This document shows, piece by piece, positions 34,562 through 46,016 of a DNA stretch of 64,000 nt (positions are counted from its first letter, which is position 1; each line of letters begins with the position of its first letter). The position numbers and the translations under genes were made by a program. Source of the DNA: Sialis fuliginosa (Eukaryota > Arthropoda > Insecta > Megaloptera > Sialidae); the NCBI GenBank assembly GCA_961205875.1, contig OY540817.1:18387001-18451000 (forward strand), in the 5' to 3' direction. The notes below the pieces were generated by a model that was not told where the DNA came from, made no database searches, and saw only the letters and a program-made list of their open reading frames with translations.

Positions 34562-35119
34562 AAAATTAGTTTCAAATCCATTGTTGTATTTTTATTTTAT
34601 TGTGTTCATATACTGTTCCATAGATGGCACAACCATCGTATTTTATGTGGTAAGTATTTTGTTCTACAGATGTCACTACTTGAGTTTAAGATTTAGTTGT
34701 TTTTTTTTATCAAACTGTTTTGTTTAAAAAAATATTAATTAAGTTTTAATATAGTTACATAAAGTCAATTATTTTTATATTGCACATCGGGAACAAGTTC
34801 TGTTTAGTTTTAAAAATAATTGCTGTAATCGTCAGACGCGATTTTGACATATATAGAAAAACTGTTCGCCGTAAACTTTTTGATTTTGTTAATTGTTAAC
34901 CCGTTTCATTGTTTTATATTTTTTGCTAATTGTTATTGTGAATTGTCTACATGACTGTGATTAGTTATTTTGTATATTAGACTATTAACTTTTGTAAATA
35001 TAGTAAATAAGTGTTAATCTTCAACTGACTTCAACGACATGGTAGACGGAAAAATATAATTCATTCCCTTATCCCTTTACTCTTATACGTCAGCCTGATT
35101 TTGTTCACCTGGATAAGTG
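34562..35119. other. Intergenic, possible promoter of a gene to the right
   Basis: AT-rich at first. The last 130 bp are less AT-rich and contain TTATACGTCAGCC just before the candidate exon. No repeat is recognised. Confidence 0.35.
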
Positions 35120-35134
35120 ATGTCGGCAGACAAG
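35120..35134 (+). CDS. Candidate first coding exon (MSADK)
   Basis: ATG TCG GCA GAC AAG followed by a GTAGGT donor, phase 0. MSADK is a plausible N-terminus and the leader is less AT-rich than the surroundings. An upstream ATG at 35,039 with a short frame argues for a start site near 35,090 if this is real. No matching second exon was found within the window, so the gene, if any, would have a very long first intron. Confidence 0.3.
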
Positions 35135-37890
35135 GTAGGTGTGATGGTTTTTTTAAAATTAATATTAAAATTTTTATCAAAGGCCCTATAAAATATGTTA
35201 GACAAAAAACAGTTTTCAATTTTGAAAACAGAACGAAAATTCTGTTTAATCATTGCACCAACAGTTGTAACTGTGCAGGCCCTACAACAAGAGCCGTACT
35301 CAATGCCGTAGTAACGGGAGGGGGGGGGGGGGAGAATGAAACCTCCCCTGAAATATTCAGTATTCTAAAAAAACGTATGTTTTGAGAAATCATCATTTAA
35401 CTTTATTTTACCTGCCTTAACGGCAACATACATGATTTTTTGTGTATCTTTCGAATGATATAAGTTTCATTCACCTCCTTTTATAATAAATACTAAGAAA
35501 ACGTACGACGATTTTCGAAGTTCACGTATTAATATATAAATAAGTACTAAGTACCTATTTAATGTATTTTCATTTAATTATTGTGAATTTGTTACCAACA
35601 AAAAAACTTTTCCTTAGCAAATAAATTGTATTTAATTAATTTAGTATATTTTTGACTATAGTTTTCGAATAAAAACTAGAAATTATAAAAAAAAAACTTT
35701 TTAAATAATTTAAACATAAATTTTCACTTTTAAAATATTAAAAAAATCTAAATCCCGTAACTGTTTTTGACCACATCGTGTGTAAATTTCAAGCCTACGA
35801 TAAAAGGCATGCGGCTAACTGGTCCACGTGAAGACAGAGATCCCGTCCGCCGTTGTACCCGGTTATTATCGGATATAAATTACCGCCTGGCAGTGCGATA
35901 CCATCTATTAAATATTGAATGTTGTATGTAACAAGTCTGACTTGTAAAACTCCCATAGTTACTGTGTACATGTAACAACATATATACTGATTACTACGGT
36001 GGCGATGTTGTTCATTGTCGATACTTGCAGTAAAAATTGTTACTTATTGTTAAAGCGTAGGTTTTATTTGTTTAACCGTTTTGCGATCTTTCTCTGGCTT
36101 TTCTAATTTTAATTGTTCTTGACTAAAGTGCATTATATAGATTTTTATGCTAGGCATTACCATAGGTAGGCCCAAATAGAGGGGGAGGGGTTCTCGGGCC
36201 CTTGTGGTCTCAGGGTTCCTGAAAATTATTATTTTTATTTATTTTCTTGACTAAAATGCACTCTACAAATTTTTATGCTAGGGATTACCATAGGCTGGCC
36301 CAGATAGAGGGGTGAGGGGTAGAAGGGCCATATTGCCCGGGCTCCTGAGGTCTCAGGGCCCCCGAAAAATATTTTTTAATTTATTCATTTAAGTTATACT
36401 AACACTGTTTTTATTAATACTAAAATAATATTTAGTGGAGTCATATAAACGGAATTTTTTATTGAATAAAACAATCTCTCCCTACAACGATTTTATGGTT
36501 TTAAAATATTCTAGGGATCAAGAGAAGTTTATTTTTTATCTGTTTGCGGTTCGGTTTTCGCGAATATCTCGGCATTTACGAGATCAATGTCGAACAAAAA
36601 AAATAGGGTTACTCGTAAGGAACCCCTTTATCGATCTGTTTGAGGCGGACTATTATAACTTTATTTCTAATCTCAAAAAAAATTACAAATTGCGCTTAAA
36701 ACAATTTTTTTTACTTTGCAACAAACATGAATGTTTTGATGAAAATAAGGCCAAATGTACTTCTTATGACCCTAAATAATCCTACCAAGATTAATTTTAA
36801 AATATTTAAAATTACCTTCAAAACTTATATTTAAAAAAAAATTGATTGGGCAAACCATCGTAGAACAATTTTGTTTATATCAAATTGTAGGGGTTTTTAT
36901 GCCCTTTCAAATGATATGTATACATACATATATTGAAACAAAAAAGTTATTTAGGTTTTTCTGAACTGATTTTTAATTTTTCGGATAATTACCGTAAATA
37001 CATTTTTTCCGATTAACTTTCATTAAAACAAATTACAAAATTTAAAATTGACTTAAAAGATTAGTGTTTGACACAAATATAAAATATTTTTATTATATTA
37101 ATTAGTAGGTCGCCCCAAAAATTCAGAAATTTTAAAATGCGGTTTGAATTGTTTATATATATAAAAAATATACTTTTAACGAAATCGAAAACAAATCACA
37201 CCGAGATGGACGATCCCCCCCCCCCCCCCTCCAAGGCATCTTTACATATATGGACATAATAAATAATTCAGAATAAACTTAATATTCATTATAGTTATAG
37301 TTATTATAACAAATAATTCTAAAGAGGTCAGTGATTAGCAACACATTAAAACATAAAATCAATATCAAATAATGCACTAATTATACATATAGGTACATAC
37401 ATCAGATTCGACTCCCACTGAGCTAAACCAATGGGGCCAATAACGCGTGTTATTAATATTAATTGTGTGGCACTTTGTGTGTTAATTACGTACCTCCACT
37501 GCCAGTGACACAAACTGATGATACGACAAATCGGATTGTCTGTTAAATTGTGTTTGTTTTTGGTAGCCTTTCGATTGCAGACCTACGCAGTGTGTATAAT
37601 GTATTTAGGTAAATACAGATAAATTAGATAAATAATTAATGAACTGTTGTTCAATTTAGTTTGCAATTTTCAATTAGTTTTTAATTAAATTGTCATTATT
37701 TAAATTATAATTCGAAATTTACTCAATTCATTACAAAAAAATTCGGTACTTTTTTTTATTACACCTCAAATATTTTTATCTTTAAATTAAGTGAATCTTA
37801 AATTCAGTAAAAAATTTCACTGAATTATTTTAATGCTCAAAAAAACTTTGTTTATAATCAGGCTATAGTAAATACACATTTTCGTAAAAA
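35135..37890. other. 2.7-kb region without a supported gene
   Basis: Contains a G-rich tract near 35,320, a TTTACCTGCCTTAACGGCAA word shared with 58,693, a less AT-rich block at about 35,800-36,010 with a CACGTG E-box, a local duplication (36,119-36,380) and a C14 run near 37,207. The 114-codon frame at 36,435-36,779 has no recognisable homology and I do not call it a gene. Confidence 0.4.
36119..36380 (+). repeat. Direct duplication, two ~125-bp units
   Basis: TTGACTAAAGTGCA...TTTTTATGCTAGGCATTACC (36,119-36,240) recurs as TTGACTAAAATGCA...TTTTTATGCTAGGGATTACC (36,247-36,380). Both units carry GGCCCAAATAGAGGGG or GGCCCAGATAGAGGGG and GGTCTCAGGG. Confidence 0.75.
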
Positions 37891-38052
37891 AAGTACTAGG
37901 TAGGACACAAAAGATATAAAAGAAATAATCGTCAAATTTGAAACAATGTAAAGCAATTGCTATGATAATATAATAATTAATAAATAGATTATACTAATAA
38001 TTAGTATAATGTCCACTATTTTGACACCTATTGGCCGATTGTCATCAAATTG
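37891..38052. mobile_element. AGGTAC-end MITE, copy 3 (partial)
   Basis: Matches the middle of the family (ATATAAAAGAAATAATCGTC, GACACCTATTGGCCGATTG). It stops exactly where the fold-back hAT element begins and does not resume after it. Confidence 0.65.
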
Positions 38053-39142
38053 CAGTGGCGAAGCGTCCATGGAAACAGGGGAAGCAGTGCTTAAATTAAT
38101 ACAAATCTGTGTTTTCAGTTAATAAATAATTTAAAAATATTATTAGAATATTCATCTTTATGCGCAACCAAAATATTTTAACCAAAAGTCAAAAATAACA
38201 TTTAATATTAATTTAAACGTTCAATTATAAAACTATAATACCTCTACGTCTTATTTTTTTGTGTTTTACTCGATATTTGTATGACGAGTTGAAGTTCACT
38301 GCAGGAAATTTCACTAAAAAATTTAGAATTTTTGATTTCATTAAAAGTATGTTTATTGTATAGAAAATGACGTGAAAAATTGAACCTTTCAAACCGCAGG
38401 TCTGTATCTCAAATCGTTCTCGAGATATAGCCTTTCAAAGTTTTAGTTTTTTCAAATATTTGGAGAAAAACGGTCATAACTTTTGAACGGGTGGTCAGAA
38501 TTGATTTTAGTTGACGGATTTGGAATCAGCGTGTCCAAATCTATATAATGACATCTACAATATCTTAAAACTCGAGAAAAAAAATTTCGCGAAAAATCGA
38601 AAAAATTCAAAGGGGTATACCTTAAAAAAATGTCGATTTTTGACCAAATATTTTTTGTCGTATTTTAAAGTATTATATATGTCATTATATAGATTTTGAC
38701 ACGCTGATTTCAAATCCGTCAACTAAAATCAATTCCGACCACCCGTTCAAAAGTTATGGCCTTTTTTCTCCAAAAATTTGAAAAAACTAAAACTTTGAGA
38801 GGCTATATCTCGAGAACGGTTTGAGATACAGACCTGCGGTTTGAAAATTTCAACTTTTCACGTCATTTTCTATACAATAAGCATATTTTTAACGAAATCA
38901 AAAATTCGAAATTTTTTAGTGAAATTTCCTGCAGTGAACTTCAACTCGTCATACAAATATCGACTAAAATACAAGAGAATAAGACGTAGAATCATTTAGT
39001 TACTATATAAATATATAAGAATTTATTTAAATAAGTAAAAGCTTGAACTAAAGCTGTTTCATAACGTTTTTTTTTTTGTTAATAGGAGGGGGAGGATTGA
39101 CAAAATAAGCTTCCCTTTTAAAAATTTCACGCGTCGCCACTG
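38053..39142. mobile_element. Fold-back hAT-type element, copy 2 (1,090 bp)
   Basis: Ends CAGTGGCGAAGCGT and ACGCGTCGCCACTG form a 14-bp inverted repeat with one mismatch. The two arms (about 38,270-38,575 and 38,660-38,965) are inverted copies and nearly identical to those at 14,573. An extra block near the left end is absent from copy 1. Target duplication is unclear (TCAAATTG and ATGTATTG agree at 4 of 8 positions). Confidence 0.75.
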
Positions 39143-39590
39143 ATGTATTGTTTTATAACCAAGTATAAAACTTACTCTACAATTTAAAGAAAAAAACACC
39201 ACCCTATTTTTTATTTCTTTATTTCCTCATACAACTCGGATCGCGGGCGGCCGAGGAAATTAATTCATTCGTTGTTCATTTATTGGATTTCATTACGGAC
39301 TCGGTTACTAGATGGCGCTAGTGCATTCAGTATGCAAATGTTAAAGTACCGATGTAAATTACACTGCAGTGCATTGAGACGTTTACAGTTAATTCTAATT
39401 TCTGCACCCTCTTGCTCTTATTTCTTGCTTCATTCTAGTTTATACCTACTGTTCGTGTTGAAGGAACGTTTGTTATATATAGAATCAATCATATATGTTT
39501 GTATTCAGGACATATGGGCGGATTTCACATTATTAGGTCCGTGCCTAGGGCGGTATTTTGGGAATGGTACATAAGAGAATAATTTTATTA
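39143..39590. other. Less AT-rich block without a supported gene
   Basis: Includes GGATCGCGGGCGGCCGAGG and AGATGGCGCTAGTG (near 39,310), the latter resembling CTCF-type sites. The 100-codon frame at 39,272-39,574 has no recognised homology. Confidence 0.35.
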
Positions 39591-39720
39591 CTCTACAGCA
39601 GGGGTCACCAAACTTTTCGAGAAACGGGCCGGATTTTTTTTAAACATGGGGGGCCGGACGAAAAATATTCTTGTTGGAATCCTATTAGAACATTTATTTA
39701 CATGTGCAATTAGCTATGTA

Positions 39721-41030
39721 GGGGAGACCGGGGCAAAATGAGGTTCGGGGCAGGACGGGAAATGTGCTAGTGTGCGTGACTCGTACACGCACATGAGCCG
39801 AAGACAGCGCTATTAGTTCGAACTTTAGTCGTTTTACGTCAGTCAGTTGGAGAGAAATGTGTCCCTACTTGTTTTGGCTACGCTGTGAGAAAAAACTGAA
39901 TTTGTTTATAATTTTATAAAGTTTTGTGACAATCATCGATGTGTTATGAGGTAAGTAAGCAAGTTTTTACAATATTTTCAACCAAAGACCGTAATAGTAG
40001 TATCGGATTTTGATATTAGGTACTTTTTATAGCATTCACTGTTTTAGGTTTTAAATACTTGGTTTCATAAAAAAATATATTGTTGGGGCAAAACGGTCGG
40101 GGCATAACGGGATACTATCCCATCTTGCCCCGTCTTGTAGGTACTCAAAATTTTGTATTCGTTTCTTAGCTTTTTCTTTTTTTTTAGTCAAAATGGTCCG
40201 CAATTATAAACGGAAAACAGATCGTACAAAATGGGAAGAGGATGACATGAGAAGGGCAGTTAGCGCTGTTATTTCTGAAAAAATGGGATTTCTTCGAGCC
40301 TCAAGCACAAACAATGTGCTGAAATCGACTTTAGAACGTCGCGTCAGGAAAGCGCGGAATAATGAAAATGAAGAAATTAGGACTCAAGAAAGAAAGACTA
40401 GAAAACGAGGTAAAACTGCAATACTCACGGATTCTCCGTATAAAAATGAGCTTAAGAATGACTTAGAAAATAAAATTATGAAAAATAAGACTAGTGAACA
40501 AAAAGCTGAGAAAAAGAAACTTGAGAAGAAAAAAAATAACAAGAAAGCTGGAAAGAATAAAATTAAGAAGCGCAAGAAAGAAAGTGAGACGAACTCTTAT
40601 TCATCCCAAGAGGAAGATAATGATGACTGTGCTTGCATTTTCTGTGGGTACTTATATTCACGGTCAATCGAAGGATGGGTGATTTGTAACGTGTGCCACA
40701 ATTGGGCCCATAATTCTTGCGCTGGGGTTAATGATGAGGACGATGAAGCGCATACTTGTGAACGTTGCCAGCCTGACTAAAATATGTGCTCTTTTTACCC
40801 CGTGCCATTTCCCATTATGCCCCGATCACGGGGCAAAACGGGAAAGTTGAGTTACTTATTGTTGTTCCTAATTACCAAAAAACTATTATATTTAGCCTGT
40901 AAAACAATTTGATTATATAAAGTTGATTTATAAATGTTGCTATCTGAGTAAAAGTTATTCTATTAAACAGTTTAATTTTCTTTATATGATGATTTTTTTC
41001 TTAAGTATCCCATTTTGCCCCGGTCTCCCC
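39721..41030 (+). mobile_element. Pogo-like element, internally deleted (1,310 bp)
   Basis: Perfect 20-bp terminal inverted repeats: GGGGAGACCGGGGCAAAATG at 39,721 and its exact complement at 41,011-41,030, flanked by TA on both sides. Subterminal copies of GGGGCAAAACGG-like words (about 40,085-40,135 and 40,798-40,845) are likely transposase-binding repeats. Perfect ends suggest a recent insertion, younger than the hAT element that holds it. Confidence 0.9.
40193..40780 (+). CDS. Pogo-type protein with HTH and PHD finger but no DDE domain (195 aa)
   Basis: One uninterrupted frame inside the pogo-like element. Residues 1-52 (MVRNYKRKTDRTKW... MGFLRASSTNNV... LERRV) are the psq-type helix-turn-helix of pogo/Tigger transposases. 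Residues 70-90 (KRGKTAILTDSPYKNEL) and the Lys-rich coil are the usual region after the catalytic domain. The end is a C4HC3 PHD-like finger: C148-C151, C165-C168, H173-C176, C189-C192. The DDE catalytic domain is missing, with the frame kept across the junction near residue 55. It could bind the element's ends but not cut them, so a repressor role is possible; this is inference. Transposon promoter and expression cannot be judged. Confidence 0.8.
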   Translation: MVRNYKRKTDRTKWEEDDMRRAVSAVISEKMGFLRASSTNNVLKSTLERRVRKARNNENEEIRTQERKTRKRGKTAILTDSPYKNELKNDLENKIMKNKTSEQKAEKKKLEKKKNNKKAGKNKIKKRKKESETNSYSSQEEDNDDCACIFCGYLYSRSIEGWVICNVCHNWAHNSCAGVNDEDDEAHTCERCQPD

Positions 41031-41229
41031 TATATAGTAAATAGGGTATATATCGAAATTTATAATGGAAAATATCTATTCAAATGTAGATAAATACACA
41101 TATTTACATCAAATCCTTAAATTATTTAAAATTAATATTTCTTATATGTATAAAAATATTTATATATAAAAATCAGGGACCGGATGAAAAAATTTGGAGG
41201 GCCGTAGTTTGGTGACCGCTGTTCTACAG

Positions 41230-41857
41230 GCATTCTTAATATCGAATAAATCAGTGGAAAAAATCGTAAATCGTAGTAGATCTAATCTAAATAAAGTATT
41301 TTAAAACTAAAAAATAAAATTGTCAAATAATTGGTCAGGTTCCCTTTAGTACTCGATGTGGAGAATTTAAAATTAAAAATTATTGCGGCAGCATTACGTT
41401 CTAGTCTAGGGCAATCTAGGCATTTACCTATTTCTCTTTACCTGTCATGACAAATTTGTTATTTTATAAGCACTTTGAACAGGGTATCAATTATGTAATA
41501 TCCTCTGTAGATTTGTTTTAAAATTTGGAACAGTGGTACTGGGTACTTCAGTTTACTAAAACACATTTGACTGTATAATTTTGTTGTCAAGGAAATGTCA
41601 AATAAGTTTGAAGCCCCTTTTAAAATGTATAATAAAGTAAATGCTATGAATTTATGAGGTACACTTGGTAGCACTTATTTTTAGTCGCTGATTGTACTTA
41701 TCGCGCATGTGTCAAGGTTATGATATGTACGATTTAATTCGGTACATCTGTAAGTGTATTGTTATTTATATTCAGTGCCTAGCAGATAGCATTAGCTGGA
41801 AGCTAATTTGCATTTGCATTTACCGGGAATTAGTATTTTTTTATAATACCGGATTTG
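41230..41857. other. Intergenic, AT-rich
   Basis: No supported coding exon or repeat; open frames at 41,459-41,674 and 41,692-41,901 have no homology that I recognise. Confidence 0.45.
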
Positions 41858-41863
41858 CGTATA

Positions 41864-42062
41864 CCATAGACATAGAGAATGGACAGTGCATTCTGTATTG
41901 ACTCAATGGTGTAACATCTGTTCAAAAAAGGAGAGAGAGATGCAGTGTAGTTTGGAACATAGACATAGAGTTACACAGTTATTCCAAATCTGTTTCTATC
42001 TCTTTCTTTTGACACGGTTCTGTGCTCGAGTCAGATGCCTGGTCCATTCTCTATGTCTATGG
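41864..42062. mobile_element. 199-bp MITE with a 6-bp target duplication
   Basis: The perfect 20-bp inverted repeat CCATAGACATAGAGAATGGA (41,864-41,883) is mirrored at 42,043-42,062. CGTATA flanks both sides (41,858-41,863 and 42,063-42,068). No coding capacity. The superfamily is uncertain. Confidence 0.85.
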
Positions 42063-42068
42063 CGTATA

Positions 42069-42539
42069 CAGTTTTCTTCTATGTGAAGCTAGACGATTCG
42101 ACTGTAGGGTGTATTTAATGCGAGTAAACTTACAATTTAATGATTACGTAAACAATAAGATAGCACCAAAGATAAATGCATGAATTCAGAACGCATTAAA
42201 TATAATTAACAAATTAGCGGAATCCTGTTAAATCGTTTGTGAATCTTGAACAATTGTTTCATTTGCTAATTACAAAGTTTATAATGATCTCCTCTCCCCC
42301 CTTAGATCTTGAGTTGTTTCTTTGTAACGTATTAAATATTAATCCATATTATCAGAGACGAACTTACAGTTAGAATGAACGTTAGAGTTTAACGACCATA
42401 AAACCGTGACTTATACACAGAAGTCCTGTTTTTTTAATTATCAGGGATTTATTAATCCGTATTTTTTCATTTTTCATTGAATCTTCTTTATTTTACATTT
42501 TATGAAATAATTCATAAAAATCTGCAGTCAAAACAGCAA
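42069..42539. other. Intergenic, AT-rich
   Basis: Nothing recognised. Confidence 0.45.
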
Positions 42540-42910
42540 TTAAAAAAAAACAAATGACGATTTTTTAAAGCATAAGTAATATAGATCTACAAAATTTGTT
42601 GTAAAATATTCCCTCACAAAGATTTTTCTCAATTTGCTTTGAAAAATCGGACATATTAAATATCATTTTGACGTTTATATAAATATAAATTTAGAGTGTA
42701 ATTGTCAAAAAATTAAAAATAAACGAAAAAATAATCAACTGCGTTATAGACAAAATCGAACTAATATTTTTTTAGTAAAATTGTATAAAAATTAAGTGGT
42801 AATTTATCTGAACATTTTTTTCGGTTTTTATTTAAATTGTTCAATAATTAACTAACTTTGGTGAATTTAGCACGAGGATGCACTGTGCATTTACTTAGCA
42901 GATATTTTTA
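42540..42910 (-). repeat. TGCTTCCTCG-end repeat, proximal half, minus orientation
   Basis: Runs from CAAATGACGATTTTTTAAAG through AATTTGTTGTAAAATATTCC to TTTAGCACGAGGATGCACTG and CATTTACTTAGCAGATAT, the reverse complement of the copies at 43,985 and 48,420. Confidence 0.6.
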
Positions 42911-43317
42911 ATAATAATTTTGTTTTTGTTTATCAGTAGCTGTAGTAATGTGATAATGGTTTTACTGCCGTGAATAATTTTATAAAAATTTTATTTTTGG
43001 TACCGTTTGAATCTATTATGCTATAAACGATTTCCTACACGTTACTGAGGAAAAAGCAATAAAATATAGTTTACTAACGAGATACAAGCCTTTGTTAACT
43101 GCCTTTCGTAATTATTGGTTGTTTATTTAAAGTGAGAAGGCAGTAAATACTGTTTTCAAAACATAAAGACAGTAAAGGTTATAATTTTGGCATATAATAA
43201 TAAAACACAAGCATTAAATTACCCTCAAATTATTTAAACAGTTAAGTGGGATTTAAAAGTGTTAAAACTTTGATCGACAATGTAGGCAACAGTATTTTGT
43301 ATTCTAATGTCCGGTAT
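42911..43317. other. Intergenic, AT-rich
   Basis: Nothing recognised; the open frame at 43,246-43,473 runs into the MITE. Confidence 0.45.
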
Positions 43318-43535
43318 TATAAAAGGAGCTCGCAAATTTGCAAGCTTGCTAGCACTTTCAAATGGGTTAACAAAATCTATATGACAGTTATATTGGAGTT
43401 TTTACTAATTTTGACTAAAAACGGTAAAAATCAACTTACCGCTGTTAAAAACTCAAAGAGAACTGTCATATAAGTTTGATACCTCATTTGAAAGTGTTTG
43501 CAAGCTTGCAAATTTTGCGAGCTTCTTTATAAGAA
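43318..43535. mobile_element. MITE, TGTCCGG-end family
   Basis: TGTCCGGTATTATAAAAGGA at the left, and inverted counterparts of CTCGCAAATTTGCAAGCTTG and CACTTTCAAATG at 43,483-43,532 on the right. The right terminus is degenerate (CTTTATAAGAAAG). Confidence 0.65.
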
Positions 43536-43984
43536 AGATGGGATGGATGTTATTTTTGTTTCACCCCCGATTGTCGCAAATTACAGTTACGTCCCTGTAC
43601 TTTAACCCATAGTTTCTAGTGGTTTCTGTTTTTGATTCAGATCTTTTGTTGTATGATTTATCGCGTGCCATTTGTAAGTTATGGTCATTAGGAAAGATAA
43701 CGTTTAATTAAGCAGTGGCTATTGGATATCAAATGATACACGGTTATTAATCATAAATGTTTGTGTCCCTTTTGTTAGAATTGTGTTGACCCCTGACGGA
43801 CTAACGTTCCATTTATAGGACGTGAGTTTTTTCTGTACGTATAAAGTGGAAGAACGTTGATAATCATTTAGATTTGAAATTGAATTAACCCATTCGTGAC
43901 CAGGTTGAATATATGTCACAGAGCGCAAATTTTTAAAATAAAAAATTAAAACTACATAGTTATAAATGTAACTATTTAAAAAAA
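43536..43984. other. Intergenic
   Basis: No gene supported; the open frame at 43,719-43,994 (minus) lacks homology or splice support. Confidence 0.4.
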
Positions 43985-44320
43985 TATCTGCCAAGTAAAT
44001 GCACAGTGCTTCCTCGTCCTAAATTGTTGAACAATTTAAATGAAAATCGATAAAGTGTTCAGATAAATTGCCCGGAATTGATTAACCATTTAATTTTTAT
44101 ACAATTTTACTAAAAAATATTAATTTTTCTTAAGACGCACCTGATTATTTTTTCGTATATTATGTAAAAGTAAATATCAATTTAAAAAAAACAAATGACG
44201 ATTTTTTATAGCAAATTGAGGTAAATCTTTGTAAAGGGAATATTTTAAAACAAACGTTGTAGACCTATATTATACGAAATTAAATGTTCGACGTCATAAC
44301 GACCTAACTTACACCCAGAA
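43985..44320 (+). repeat. TGCTTCCTCG-end repeat, proximal half
   Basis: ATCTGCCAAGTAAATGCACA then GTGCTTCCTCGTCC, then AAATTGCCCGGAATTGATTA and AATCTTTGTAAAGGGAATAT, in the order of the fuller copy at 48,452. Confidence 0.65.
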
Positions 44321-45464
44321 GCCAAAAGTTAATATATCTATTTTATTTCTAGCTACAAAATTTTTTTACCTTCTGAATTTTAATGTTTTTGATCTAAGAC
44401 TTTTAAATTATTGAATAATGAAAATGTTAAAAAGTTTCATTTCAAGAATACATAATAATTTATTATTAAGTTAATTTCCACTCTAGACAGTAAATTTCTC
44501 TACTCAAAGAGATTATCAACAGATTACTGGAAAATGGGGGAAAAGATAATCCAGGAATGAGGAAAAACTGCAAGCGATTTTCACCTTGAAACCGGTAAAC
44601 TTATCCTTGGGGAAAATGTGCTAAGACTTAAAATTATTCTTTCAAATACTTTAAGTCGAACGTTTTTAAATTTCTTTTTTATCTTTGTAGAGAAGATAGC
44701 TTGGGATTAGTAAGAGAGATTCGTTTTTATGGAAATCGATCGATTTAAATAAAAAATTGTAAACTATAGGATGTCTACGAAGTAAATATACAAATTATGA
44801 ATTGTCGTTTTTTGTAGCTTTTCATTACTTGAACTTAATTTATTAAAATTTTTAGTAGGTACTCATTTTAACTATGTAAGTAGTTATAAGTTAATATAAT
44901 ATAAGGTGTAAGGTAGTTTATGACCCAAAATAACCCCCCCCCCCCAAGGATTACCCTGTATGAATTATGTGTATGATTTTTTCAGTTTATGATTTAAAAA
45001 AATCTATTGATGATTGAAAATCTTTAAATAATTATTAAATAAATTTCTTCTTTGCTGCAAGGAAGCCGAAATAGAGCAAAATAAACTTGAGTGATTCAAA
45101 TATAACAAAACTCTCTTCTTAATGATAAAAAAAAAATTCACAAAAACAAACTTTTACTTCGCAATGAGAAAAAGTGTAACTTCATACAAAAAAATGACGC
45201 AGATACTAAATAAGCTAAATGATGAATGGGGTAAGTTTAAATAAACGAGGAAAAAGCTAGCAATTAGTAAATGGTCCGCGAACGAAAGCGCCGTGATTTA
45301 GAGGCAGTGTTGTAAACTTTACAGAGCAAAAAACACTGCAAACAGGCGCAACGTTAATTCGTTTTTAGTGACTTTGCATTCTATATAAATGTAATGTTAC
45401 AAGTATCAAGATATAATAAATTACTTTAATAAATATTGTGGACATATTTTGTATTCTATGGAAA
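44321..45464. other. Intergenic, AT-rich
   Basis: A C11 run lies near 44,934. No gene or element boundaries found. Confidence 0.45.
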
Positions 45465-45466
45465 TA

Positions 45467-46016
45467 AGGTAATGGCACCAGTCATGGATATGACCTCAGT
45501 AATGACAATTTTTTTAATGAAATGTACTGAATTAGAAATATTTGTTAATATTTGATTACTACCATTACTGAATATTAATTTATATACATTTAACTGACTT
45601 ACAGCGTGATTTGATGACAATCGGCCAATAGGTGTCAAAATGGTGGACATTTAAACTAATATAATTTATTTATTAATTATTATATTATCATAGCAACTGC
45701 TTTACATTGTTTCAAATTCGACGATTCTTTCTTTTATATCTTTTGTGTCGTAGTACTTATCATTTTGTAATCATTAACAATTGTAGTTTTACTTTATCCA
45801 TTATTGGAGAAAAAAACATAAACAAAATAAAAGGTTATAATTTAAAAAACAAGCTATATTTGTAGACTTTGGTAATTAAATTGATAAAATAAAGAGTTAC
45901 TTGTTTTATTAGTAACATTAGTTTTTGAGAAATACAAAAAAGAAGCCCGTCAATCACAAAAACAGTAAACATTGCAATGGTCTTATAGCGGCCATAACTG
46001 GTGCCCGTACCTACCT
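45467..46016. mobile_element. AGGTAC-end MITE, copy 4 (550 bp)
   Basis: Left end AGGTAATGGCACCAGT after TA; right end ACTGGTGCCCGTACCTACCT before TA. The body is the reverse orientation of copy 1 (TTTGATGACAATCGGCCAAT, AAGAGTTACTTGTTTTATTA). Best-preserved terminal repeats of the family. Confidence 0.8.

Larger units (their letters stand above)
39599..41221. mobile_element. hAT-type MITE split by a pogo-like insertion
   Basis: Ends CAGGGGTCACCAAACT and AGTTTGGTGACCGCTG are inverted repeats, flanked by CTCTACAG (39,591-39,598) and TTCTACAG (41,222-41,229), an 8-bp duplication with one mismatch. Without the inner element it is about 310 bp and resembles the CAGGGGTCACCAAACTTTT-type hAT elements found across animals. 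Confidence 0.8.

Noticed and set aside
36435..36779. 114-codon plus-strand frame
   Set aside because: No recognised domain, irregular composition and surrounding repeats; support is too weak for a gene call.
40384..40575. 63-codon Phe/Leu-rich minus-strand frame
   Set aside because: Antisense of the Lys-rich stretch in the pogo-type protein.
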